From assembly GCF_003667445.1 (NCBI RefSeq), contig NZ_RCTF01000001.1, forward strand, positions 496,001 through 560,000: DNA of 64,000 nt, written 5' to 3'. Every line of letters starts with the position of its first letter. Positions within the stretch are counted from its first letter, which is position 1. The position numbers were made by a program, and so were the translations under genes. The notes beneath the pieces were generated by a model. The model did not search any database. It worked only from the letters and a program-made list of their open reading frames with translations, and had not been told where the DNA came from. The DNA is from Xanthobacter tagetidis. Lineage in GTDB: Bacteria > Pseudomonadota > Alphaproteobacteria > Rhizobiales > Xanthobacteraceae. Shown here piece by piece: positions 7,937-17,098 of this stretch.

Positions 7937-9403
7937 ATGACGGTGATGACGAGGCGGGAGACCATGGACCGCGACCCCCTGCGGCCAACCATCAAGGACA
8001 CCATCGGCGACCGGGTGCGCTCGCTGGCGCTGGAGGCGGGGGCGCGGCCGCGCGCGCAGGGCTTCGGCCGCCTGTTCCCGCAGCTCGTGGCGCCGCGGCA
8101 CCGGCTGCCCGAGGGGCCGCGCACGCTCGACGCCCTGCTCGACCTCGCCGAGACCATGGCCGAGGGCGAGGAGATCCACCGCGAGCCGCGGCGCAAGTGC
8201 GCGGGCGACGGCGACCTGCCCGCGGCCTACACCTATCTGACCGAGTTCGTGCTCAACGACCTCGTGTGGCAGCGCCGCTCCGCCGCGCCGCCGGCGCGCC
8301 CTTCGGAGAGCGCGCCGCTGGAGAGCCTGGACCTGCTGGTCAACCGGCGGGCGGGCGTGCTGGAGCTCGAAAGCGTCTACGACGCCCCGCGCGACCCGCA
8401 GGACGTGCGGCGCATGCTGCTCGGCCAGGTGGCGCCGGCGCCGGCGGGCCAGGCGCGGCCGCCGCGCAAGGGCGCCGCGAACGACCTGCCGCGCCACCCG
8501 CGCAGCCTCGATCCCGGCCGCGACCGGATCGCCCGCGCCGGCGATCCGCGCAGCGATGCCATGCTGGTGCTGAGCCAGCTCCATGTGGCGTTCCTCAAGG
8601 CGCACAACCGCCTGGTGCGCGACGGCCTCGGCTTCCAGGAGGCGCGGCTTGCCTTGCGCGAGCGCTACCGCTGGATGGTGATGAACGACCTCCTGCCGCG
8701 CCTGTGCGATCCGCAGGCGCTGGAGGAGGCGCGCGGCCGTGCCGGCGCCGGGTCGCCGGGCGCGGTGCCGGCGGAGTTCGCCGCCGCCTTCGTGCTCGCG
8801 CCCGCCATGGCGCGGCCGAGCTACGACTACAATGCCGGCTACCGCAACGTGGAGCGCGGCGCGCTGGCGACGCGCCTGGTGCTCGGCGCCGCCGGGCGCG
8901 GCTCCGACGCCTTGCCGGAGCACTGGATCATCGCCTGGGAGGGTTTCCTGCCGCTGGAGGGCCTCGCGCCGCAGCGGGCCCGCGCCATCAACACCCGCAT
9001 CGCCGGTGCCGAGAGCACGGCGAGCACGCTGGCGCGGCGGCATCTGCTGGAGGGCTACCGGCTCGGCCTGCCCACCGGGCAGGCGGTGGCGGCCCATCTG
9101 GGGCTGACGCCGCTCGCCGGGGAGCGGCTGCTCGCCGCCCTGCCCGAGAGCCAGCGCGGCGCGGCCGCCCCGTTCGCGCAGGCGACGCCCCTGTGGTTCT
9201 ACGTGCTGGCGGAAGCCGGCGATCCGGAGGGGCCGGCGGGCGCGCGGCTCGGCCCGGTGGGCAGCCGCATCGTCGCCGCGACCTTGTATGGCCTCCTGGG
9301 CGCGCAGCCGCAGGCCGCGGGCGCGCCGGGCCGGCCGTTCGACCATTTCACCCTGAGCGACCTGATCCTGCTGGCCGAGGAGGAGGACCTCCTCGCCCTC
9401 TGA
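7937..9403 (+). CDS. animal-type haem peroxidase homologue lacking catalytic residues
   Basis: A 488-residue cytosolic protein with the backbone of the bacterial peroxinectin/animal haem peroxidase family: TYLTEFVLNDLVW (about 99-111), AGDPRSDAMLVLSQLHVAFLKAHNRLV (201-227) and MARPSYDYN (291-299). From memory of the family, the first should read GQFxDHDxxF, the second GDPRNDEN, and the third FGHSMVRPSYDLN. Here the distal Asp-His is Leu106-Asn107, the ester-forming Glu is Ala208, and the proximal haem-ligand His is Pro289, while the distal Arg205 remains. Haem binding and peroxidase activity are therefore doubtful. The start at 7937 has GGAG 6 bp upstream; ATG 7964 is an alternative. It is divergent from the LuxR-type regulator. 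Confidence 0.75.
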   Translation: MTVMTRRETMDRDPLRPTIKDTIGDRVRSLALEAGARPRAQGFGRLFPQLVAPRHRLPEGPRTLDALLDLAETMAEGEEIHREPRRKCAGDGDLPAAYTYLTEFVLNDLVWQRRSAAPPARPSESAPLESLDLLVNRRAGVLELESVYDAPRDPQDVRRMLLGQVAPAPAGQARPPRKGAANDLPRHPRSLDPGRDRIARAGDPRSDAMLVLSQLHVAFLKAHNRLVRDGLGFQEARLALRERYRWMVMNDLLPRLCDPQALEEARGRAGAGSPGAVPAEFAAAFVLAPAMARPSYDYNAGYRNVERGALATRLVLGAAGRGSDALPEHWIIAWEGFLPLEGLAPQRARAINTRIAGAESTASTLARRHLLEGYRLGLPTGQAVAAHLGLTPLAGERLLAALPESQRGAAAPFAQATPLWFYVLAEAGDPEGPAGARLGPVGSRIVAATLYGLLGAQPQAAGAPGRPFDHFTLSDLILLAEEEDLLAL

Positions 9404-9412
9404 ACGCCGCGC

Positions 9413-10795
9413 CTATCCGGCCGCCTGCGGCGGGCCGTAGGTCAAGGCGAGGATGGTGATGTCGTCGAACTGCGCCGCGCCCTGGGCGAAGCCTTCCACC
9501 TCGTCGAGGATGTGATCGACGAAGGCGGTGCCGGCCTTCAGCCGCGCCGCCTCGGCGACGGCGCTCAGCCGGTCCTCGCCGAACGGATTGTCGGCGGGGT
9601 CGGCGGCATCCGGCAGGCCGTCCGTGAACAGGAACAGGCGGTCGCCCGGCGCGAGGTGGATGCGCTGGGCGGCAAACCGCGCGCGGTCGAGGATGCCCAC
9701 CGCCATGCCCACCGGCGGCAGGATCTCGGTGGTCCCGTCCCGCCGCAGCAGCATCACGTCCAGATGGCCGCAATTGCAGTAGTCGAGCGTGCCGTCGTCG
9801 AGGTTCAGGACCGCGCTGAACAGGGTGACGAACATGCTCTCGCTGTTGGTGGCGCAGAGCAGCTCGTTGACGATGCCGATGGCGGCGGCAAGGTCGCTCT
9901 CCCGCCGCAGCACGTAGCGCAGGGCGGTCTGGGTCGCGCTCATGAACAGCGCCGCCGGCACGCCCTTGCCCGAGACGTCGCCGACACTCATCACCAGCCG
10001 GCCGTCGGGCAGCAGGAACATGTCGTAGAAGTCGCCGCCCACCTCCTTGGCGGGCCGCATGCAGGCCTGGATCTCGCCCTTGTGGCGCAGGTCGGCCGGG
10101 GTGAGCGGCTCGGGCAGCATGGCGCGCTGGATCGCGGTGGCGCTCTCCATCTCGCGCCGGTGCGCCTGGCGCACCATGATCTCCTCGGCGAGGCGCCGGA
10201 ACGAGGCGGCGAAATTGGCAAGCTCCGGCAGCGGGTTGCGCAGGTCGTCCAAGAGCCGCATGTCGAAGTCGTGGCGCTCCAGCGCGTTGAGCGCCGTGGA
10301 ATAGAAGCCCACCGCCCGGTTGAACGTCTCAAGCCGCCCGCCGATCTGCTTCAGCGCCGCCTCCAGGAACGGCGGATGGGCGCGGCCGGCCTCCTTCAAG
10401 GCGTGGGCGCAGATGCGCACCGCGCGGATCGCGCTCACCGCCTGCACGTGCGCGGTGCGCGGCACGCCGGTGAAGGCGGCGACCTCGCCCACCACCGCGG
10501 GGCCGGGAACGTCGGCGAGGTGGACGTCGCCATACAGCGTGTCGATGAAGACGTGCGCCGTGCCCTCCAGCAGCAGCAGCGCGAAATCGCTGGTCTCGCC
10601 GCGGCGGATCAGGAATTCGCCCGGCGCGAAGCTGGCGAGGGCGCCGCCGGCGACGAGGTCGGCGAGGGCGTCGACGGGCAGCGTGCCCAGGATCGGGTGG
10701 CCGCCGACGAGGGCGGCGACGCGGCGCGCGTCCGCCGGCGGAAGGCGCGGCGGCACGCTGTCCCCGGGCGGTGGAAGGTCCGATGGGTGCGTCAT
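9413..10795 (-). CDS. cNMP-binding/SpoIIE-type (PPM/PP2C) serine phosphatase regulator
   Basis: A 460-residue signalling protein. The N-terminus (about 25-150) is a cyclic-nucleotide-binding fold with FAPGEFLIRRGETSDFALLLLEGTAHV and VVGEVAAFTG. A helical linker follows, then a SpoIIE/RsbU phosphatase domain starting at ATAIQRAMLPEP, with metal-binding Asp residues in EVGGDFYDMF, SVGDVSGKG and, near the end, QFDDITILAL. Such proteins dephosphorylate anti-sigma antagonists in stress or sigma-factor switches. No sigma regulator lies next to it. It converges on the peroxidase-like gene (9 bp between stops) and is divergent from typA. Start ATG 10795 has only a weak AGGT upstream. Confidence 0.88.
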   Translation of the reverse strand: MTHPSDLPPPGDSVPPRLPPADARRVAALVGGHPILGTLPVDALADLVAGGALASFAPGEFLIRRGETSDFALLLLEGTAHVFIDTLYGDVHLADVPGPAVVGEVAAFTGVPRTAHVQAVSAIRAVRICAHALKEAGRAHPPFLEAALKQIGGRLETFNRAVGFYSTALNALERHDFDMRLLDDLRNPLPELANFAASFRRLAEEIMVRQAHRREMESATAIQRAMLPEPLTPADLRHKGEIQACMRPAKEVGGDFYDMFLLPDGRLVMSVGDVSGKGVPAALFMSATQTALRYVLRRESDLAAAIGIVNELLCATNSESMFVTLFSAVLNLDDGTLDYCNCGHLDVMLLRRDGTTEILPPVGMAVGILDRARFAAQRIHLAPGDRLFLFTDGLPDAADPADNPFGEDRLSAVAEAARLKAGTAFVDHILDEVEGFAQGAAQFDDITILALTYGPPQAAG

Positions 10796-10843
10796 ACCTG
10801 CGTGCTTACCGTGCCCCGGCGCCCGCCGCCAGGGGCGCCGACA

Positions 10844-10871
10844 TTGATCTCCGGGCGTTTGTGTGTATTTT
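10844..10871 (+). promoter_or_regulatory. putative typA promoter
   Basis: TTGATC at 10844-10849 and TATTTT at 10866-10871, separated by 16 bp, lie about 70 bp before the typA start in a patch that is AT-rich for this genome. This resembles a sigma-70-type promoter; it is a pattern match only. Confidence 0.4.
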
Positions 10872-10941
10872 GCGCCGCAACACTTCCCCCATCGAAGCGG
10901 GCCCGAGCACGTCGGACCCGCGTTTTTGTGCTGGACGGCCC

Positions 10942-12771
<1,830 letters not shown>

Positions 12772-12782
12772 GGGCCAGCGGC

Positions 12783-12804
12783 CGGCCGGCGTTTGCGCCG
12801 GCCG
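12783..12804 (+). terminator. hairpin after typA
   Basis: Nine-bp perfect stem CGGCCGGCG / CGCCGGCCG with a TTTG loop, 11 bp after the typA stop. There is no long T run after it, so it may be a weak or Rho-assisted terminator. The transaldolase gene converges from the other side. Confidence 0.5.
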
Positions 12805-12902
12805 TGCTCCATCGTTTCGCACTCTTGCGGGCCGGCCTTACGGAGCACCAGCCTTGACCGGCGTCCGCAGCGGCGGGCGCGGAATGCCGCGAACGGCGCT
12901 CC

Positions 12903-13652
12903 TCACTCCGCCGCGGCGCGGCCCGAGAGATCGAGCGTGATGCCGGCGGCGAGCGCGTCGGAGCGGAACGCCTTCACCGCGTCCAGCGCCAGCTCCTCGT
13001 CGGTGCGCGTGCCGAGCGCCGGCAGCTTCTTCAGCACGTCGGCCGGGGCGGTGATGATGTGGCAGCCCATGCGGTCGGCCTCGATCACGTTCCACACCTC
13101 GCGGGTGGAGGCCCAGATCACCTCCACGTTCGGCGTCGCGCGGGCGAGCGCCACCGCCTTCGTTATCGCCGGCTCGTAGGGGATGCCGAAATCGGCGAGG
13201 CGGCCGGCGAACACCGAGATGATGGAGGGCGCGCCCCCGGCGAGCGCGGCCACGCCGGCCTCCACCTGCGGCACGGAGAAGATGGCGGTGAGGTTCACCT
13301 TCACCCCGTCCTGCACCAGGTCGCGCACGAGGTCGTAGAGCGTCTCGCCGCGCGTGGTGCACACCGGCAGCTTGACGTGGACGTTCTCGCCCCAGGTGGC
13401 GATGAGGCGCGCCTGCTGGCGCATCTCCGGAATGTCGTCGGAGATCACCTCGAACGAGATGTGCCGGTCCGGCACCGCGGCCACGAGGTCGCGGGCATAG
13501 GCGGCATAGTCGGTGACGCCGGCCTTGCGCAGCAGCGAGGGATTGGTGGTGAAGCCGGCGATGAAGGACTGCTTGGCCATCTCGACGATCTGCGCCTTGT
13601 CGGCGCCGTCGGTGAACAGCTTGATCTTGAGATCCTTCAGCGTCACGGACAT
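12903..13652 (-). CDS. transaldolase, FSA/TalC-like short type
   Basis: TIM-barrel aldolase of 249 residues, the short subfamily that covers MipB/TalC and fructose-6-phosphate aldolase. Features are KLFTDGAD at the N-terminus, AGFTTNPSLLRKAG (the TNP motif), the Schiff-base lysine in VHVKLPVC, and VKVNLTAIFS. It would interconvert sedoheptulose-7-P plus glyceraldehyde-3-P and erythrose-4-P plus fructose-6-P, or cleave fructose-6-P; sequence alone does not decide. Start ATG 13652 has GGAG 6 bp upstream; an upstream in-frame ATG at 13664 is less well placed. Monocistronic. Confidence 0.85.
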   Translation of the reverse strand: MSVTLKDLKIKLFTDGADKAQIVEMAKQSFIAGFTTNPSLLRKAGVTDYAAYARDLVAAVPDRHISFEVISDDIPEMRQQARLIATWGENVHVKLPVCTTRGETLYDLVRDLVQDGVKVNLTAIFSVPQVEAGVAALAGGAPSIISVFAGRLADFGIPYEPAITKAVALARATPNVEVIWASTREVWNVIEADRMGCHIITAPADVLKKLPALGTRTDEELALDAVKAFRSDALAAGITLDLSGRAAAE

Positions 13653-13830
13653 GGGGTGCTCCATCAGGGGGCCATCGGGACCGGGCCCATCGCGGCCGGC
13701 GGCGGATGCCGGCGTTGCGGCCATACCACACCTTTGCGGACGCGCGGGAGCGGCACCCCCGTTTTAAGGCTTCATTGACCATGATGCCAACAAGTGGTCG
13801 CCCGCAACCTTCGGGAAAGGCGCGCGCGCC

Positions 13831-14235
13831 ATGCTGGCGCCGGGATTGGGAATTTTGCGCGAGGGCGGGATGGTCTCGGCGGACATGGTGGAACGCGTGG
13901 CGCGCGCCATGCACGCGTTTTCCCAGCAGCGCTACCCGCTGCTGGAGCCCTGGGAGCAGCTTGCCCCGGAGCGGCGCGCCTATCAGCGCCAGCTTGCCGC
14001 CCATGCGCTGCAGGCGCTGACGCCGCACGACATCGTCGTCATCACCACGCGCAACGCGCCCGAGATCGCGGCCCTGCCGATGGAGCCCAATCCCTGGGCG
14101 CTGGCGGAGCTTCAGGAAGCCGCCATCTCCGACAACGGCACCGCCGCCGACGCCCGTCGCCGCTATCGCTCGCTGCTCGCCACCGCGTGCATGCCGCTGG
14201 CCATGCGCCACGCCGACGAGGGCGCGACGCCCTGA
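13831..14235 (+). CDS. hypothetical protein
   Basis: A 134-residue soluble protein I do not recognise. It is helix-rich, with a central segment HDIVVITTRNAPEIAALPMEPNPWALAELQ and no membrane helix or cysteine cluster. Codon use matches the neighbours. A later in-frame ATG at 13870 would shorten the protein. It stands alone between the divergent transaldolase gene and the convergent FTR1 gene. Confidence 0.5.
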   Translation: MLAPGLGILREGGMVSADMVERVARAMHAFSQQRYPLLEPWEQLAPERRAYQRQLAAHALQALTPHDIVVITTRNAPEIAALPMEPNPWALAELQEAAISDNGTAADARRRYRSLLATACMPLAMRHADEGATP

Positions 14236-14317
14236 GGGCTCCCTCCCTTGCCGTCACGGCCCGGCCGCGCCCGTCCCTCGCCGCCACGCAACGCATCTCC
14301 CCGCCGCGCCTGCCTTT

Positions 14318-14339
14318 CCGTCATGGCCGGGCCTGACGG
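14318..14339. repeat. REP-like inverted repeat
   Basis: CCGTCA and TGACGG flank a GGCC-rich centre, giving an imperfect palindrome of 22 bp between the hypothetical gene and FTR1. It has the CCGTCAT...TGACGG ends seen in the palindromes of the 53.4-54.7 kb array, so it is probably a single member of the same broad class. Confidence 0.4.
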
Positions 14340-14386
14340 CGGTTCGGGGTGGAGGGGCCTCTGAAAGCGCCGGGCGCCCGGCCCGA

Positions 14387-15256
14387 TCAGGCGCGGGCGG
14401 TGCCGGCGGGCTCGGGCTGCGCGGGCTGTGCCGCCCGGGGGCGGGTGCGGGCGATGCGGCCGTTGACCAGGGCCGAGAGCGCGACGATCACCCCCACCGT
14501 CACGGCATAGGCGATGAGCTGCATGCCCGTGGGCTCCGCGCGGTAGCCGACGAGCGTGCGCAGCACCCGGCCCACCGCGCTGTCGTCGGCCAGAAGCCAG
14601 GCGGAGTTCCACACCGGATCGGCCAGCGACTGGATGAAGCCGGCATCCTGGAGGATGCCCACCACCTGGGCGGAGAGGCCCGCCGCCAGCAACGTGATGA
14701 GGATGGTCGTGACCTTGAACAGGTGCTTCAGCGGGATCGCCACCAGCCCGCGATAGAGCACGAACGACACCAGCGCCCCGCCGGCGAGGCCAAGGCCAGC
14801 GCCGAGCGCCACGTCCTGGGCGGTCTCGGCGCCGGTGGCGACGATGCCGTACATGAACAGCACGATCTCCACGCCCTCGCGCAGCACCGCCATGCCCACC
14901 ACCACGGCGAGCGCGGCGAGCGGCTTGCGGCCTTCCTTCACGTCGCGGCCGACGGCCTTCATCTCGGCCACCATCTCGCGCCCGTGGCTCGCCATCCAGA
15001 CCACGGTCCACACCAGCATCACCACCGCCACCGAGAGGATGGCAGCGTTCAGCACGTCCTGGCCGGAGCCCTCGAACAGGCCGGAGATCTGGTCGGCGAA
15101 CAGCGCCAGCAGGGCCGAGCCGAGCACGCCGGCGACGAGACCGCCGGTGATGAAGAGGCCGCGGCCGCGGATGCCCTCGGTGGCGGCGAGCACGACGCCC
15201 ACCACGAGGCCGGCCTCAAGCACTTCCCGGAACACGATCAGCAACGCGGCAAGCAT
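14387..15256 (-). CDS. FTR1-family high-affinity iron permease
   Basis: Inner-membrane iron transporter, 289 residues and about seven helices. The two iron-binding REXXE motifs are REVLE (residues 10-14) and REGVE (126-130); both keep Arg and the Glu residues. FTR1 proteins move Fe3+ produced by a ferroxidase; in EfeUOB systems an EfeO/imelysin partner handles Fe outside. The start is ATG 15256, which puts the first REXXE ten residues in, as in other FTR1 proteins; a longer frame to 15418 lies in the promoter region. It is divergent from the imelysin, multicopper oxidase and DUF1111 genes, and the intervening region carries Irr-like operators. The C-terminal 25 residues are Ala/Pro/Arg-rich. 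Confidence 0.9.
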   Translation of the reverse strand: MLAALLIVFREVLEAGLVVGVVLAATEGIRGRGLFITGGLVAGVLGSALLALFADQISGLFEGSGQDVLNAAILSVAVVMLVWTVVWMASHGREMVAEMKAVGRDVKEGRKPLAALAVVVGMAVLREGVEIVLFMYGIVATGAETAQDVALGAGLGLAGGALVSFVLYRGLVAIPLKHLFKVTTILITLLAAGLSAQVVGILQDAGFIQSLADPVWNSAWLLADDSAVGRVLRTLVGYRAEPTGMQLIAYAVTVGVIVALSALVNGRIARTRPRAAQPAQPEPAGTARA

Positions 15257-15469
15257 GGCACTGGCCCTCGCAACGCACTCCCGCGGACCGCCCGGCGGAT
15301 CGCGCCGGGGCATGAACTCGGAAGGGAGCGGCGGAATACTCGGTTCCGCCCGGTGGACAACAAATCGCCGGTAAAATGACCTTGCGTAAGATCGCGAAAA
15401 CTCGCGCTTCCAGGTCAAGTCCTACACCCCGGCAGGCCGGCCTGTCATCGGCGCGGGGCTTCATTGGAT

Positions 15470-15486
15470 TTGGATTAATTCCAATC
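15470..15486. promoter_or_regulatory. putative Irr-type iron control element, weak copy
   Basis: TTTGGAT-TAA-TTCCAAT: inverted repeat with a 3-nt spacer that agrees at most positions with the rhizobial ICE consensus TTTAGAA-N3-TTCTAAA. It is about 215 bp from the FTR1 start, on the FTR1 side of the divergent region. Confidence 0.45.
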
Positions 15487-15675
15487 TATAGCCGCTCACA
15501 TACCGTAAATCCGTGCTTGGCGGCCGCAATGGCAGGATCGGCGCGCGTGGCGGCGAGGGATGCCGCGCGCGGCGAAGATATCGCCGCCGACCACCCGCGA
15601 CGATCATTTGCCACACCCGCCCCCCGCCGGCCGATTTTATCTTCCGAATGCACGGATCTGCCGGCGAATTCATAA

Positions 15676-15692
15676 GATAGAACAATTCTATC
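15676..15692. promoter_or_regulatory. putative Irr-type iron control element (ICE), strong copy
   Basis: GATAGAA-CAA-TTCTATC is a perfect 7-bp inverted repeat with a 3-nt spacer, containing the TAGAA-N3-TTCTA core of the ICE box bound by Irr in Hyphomicrobiales. Flanking ATAA and TTAT extend the symmetry. It lies 104 bp before the imelysin start, where an operator would be expected. Irr could repress or activate here; which one cannot be told from position alone. Confidence 0.65.
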
Positions 15693-15795
15693 CTTATTCC
15701 GCCGCCTTGCTGCGCCGGAGCGCTCTCCCTAAGGTCGCGGCACGGGCGGGTTGCCCCTCGTATTCCCAAACGCGCCTTTTCGAGGAGACAGGTCG

Positions 15796-17079
15796 ATGCG
15801 CGTCCACATCATCATTGGCGCCCTTGCCGCAGCGGTCGGCGCCGCGGCCTTCGCCGGCCCGGCTGCCGCGGCGGCGCCGAAGCCGCGCGACGTCGTCGTC
15901 CATTATGCCGACCTCGCCCAGATCATGTACGAGGGCTCCGCGGCCGCCGCGAAGGACCTCCAGGCCAAGGTGGACGCCTTCATCGCCGCACCGAGCGCCG
16001 CGACCCAGGCCGCCGCCCGCGACGCCTGGCGCAAGGCGCGCGAGCCCTACCAGCAGACCGAGGCGTTCCGCTTCGGCAACCCGATCGTCGACGAGTGGGA
16101 GGGCAACGTGAACGCCTGGCCGCTCGACGAGGGCCTGATCGACTACGTGGACAAGAAGGCCTACGGCGAGACCTCGGACGAGAACCCGCTTTATACCGCG
16201 AACATCATCGCCTCGAAGTCGATCCGCGTCGGCAAGAAGACCATCGACGTCTCGAAGATCACCCCCAAGCTGCTGCACGACCTCAACTCCGCAGGCGGCG
16301 TCGAGGCCAACGTGACGAGCGGCTGGCACGCCGTCGAGTTCCTGCTCTGGGGCCAGGACCTGCATGGGACTGAGAAGGGCGCCGGCGAGCGGCCCTATAC
16401 CGACTACGACACCAAGGCCTGCACGAACGGCAATTGCGAGCGCCGCGCCCAGTTCCTCAAGGTCGCCACCGACACGCTGGCCGCCGACCTCGACGAGATG
16501 GCCAAGGCCTGGGGCCCGAAGGGCAAGGCCCGCGCCGCTCTGCTCAAGAAGAAGGACAAGGCCGGCCTCGCGGTGATCTTCACCGGCATCGGCTCGCTCT
16601 CCTATGGCGAGCTGGCCGGCGAGCGCATGAAGCTCGGCCTCATCCTGCACGACACCGAGGAGGAGCACGACTGCTTCTCCGACAACACCCACAACTCGCA
16701 CTATTTCGACGAAGTGGGCATCCGCGACGTCTATTACGGCCGCTACAAGAAGGCGGACGGCACCGAGGTGACCGGCCCCTCGGTCGCCGATCTGGTGCGC
16801 GCCGCCGACCCGAAGGTCGCCGACGAGATCGACGCGAAGTCCGACGCGGCGCTGGCCGCGCTCAAGAAGATCAAGGACTTGGGCGACAGCGGCGAGATGT
16901 ATTACGACATGATGCTGGCCGAGGGGAACGCGGCCGGCAACAAGCTGATCCAGGATGGCGTCGACGCTCTGGTGGCCCAGGCCCATGCCATCGAGCGGGG
17001 CGTCGCGGCGCTCAAGCTGCAGATCAAGATGGAAGGCTCCGCCAGCCTCGACGATCCGAGCAAGGTCGGCAAGAAGTGA
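15796..17079 (+). CDS. imelysin-family iron-uptake lipoprotein-like/periplasmic protein
   Basis: A 427-residue exported protein with a Sec signal peptide (residues 1-27, ending near AAAAA-PKP). It has the imelysin (M75) fold signature GWHAVEFLLWG at 176-186, the GxHxxE motif implicated in metal binding, plus GNPIVDEWEGNVNAWPLDEGLIDYVD. Imelysins are iron-regulated periplasmic or outer-membrane proteins related to EfeO, thought to capture iron rather than act as peptidases. Start ATG 15796 has GAGGAG upstream. It heads an operon with multicopper oxidase, DUF1111, a second imelysin and DUF1513, opposite FTR1. Confidence 0.9.
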   Translation: MRVHIIIGALAAAVGAAAFAGPAAAAAPKPRDVVVHYADLAQIMYEGSAAAAKDLQAKVDAFIAAPSAATQAAARDAWRKAREPYQQTEAFRFGNPIVDEWEGNVNAWPLDEGLIDYVDKKAYGETSDENPLYTANIIASKSIRVGKKTIDVSKITPKLLHDLNSAGGVEANVTSGWHAVEFLLWGQDLHGTEKGAGERPYTDYDTKACTNGNCERRAQFLKVATDTLAADLDEMAKAWGPKGKARAALLKKKDKAGLAVIFTGIGSLSYGELAGERMKLGLILHDTEEEHDCFSDNTHNSHYFDEVGIRDVYYGRYKKADGTEVTGPSVADLVRAADPKVADEIDAKSDAALAALKKIKDLGDSGEMYYDMMLAEGNAAGNKLIQDGVDALVAQAHAIERGVAALKLQIKMEGSASLDDPSKVGKK

Positions 17080-17098
17080 GGCGGGCGGGAGCACGCGG

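Larger units (their letters stand above)
15257..15795. other. divergent control region of the iron-uptake genes
   Basis: 539 bp without a gene. It is AT-richer than its surroundings, mainly at 15460-15520 and 15630-15700, and holds two palindromes resembling Irr/ICE operators, listed separately. Promoters for FTR1 (leftward) and the imelysin operon (rightward) should lie here. Confidence 0.6.
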
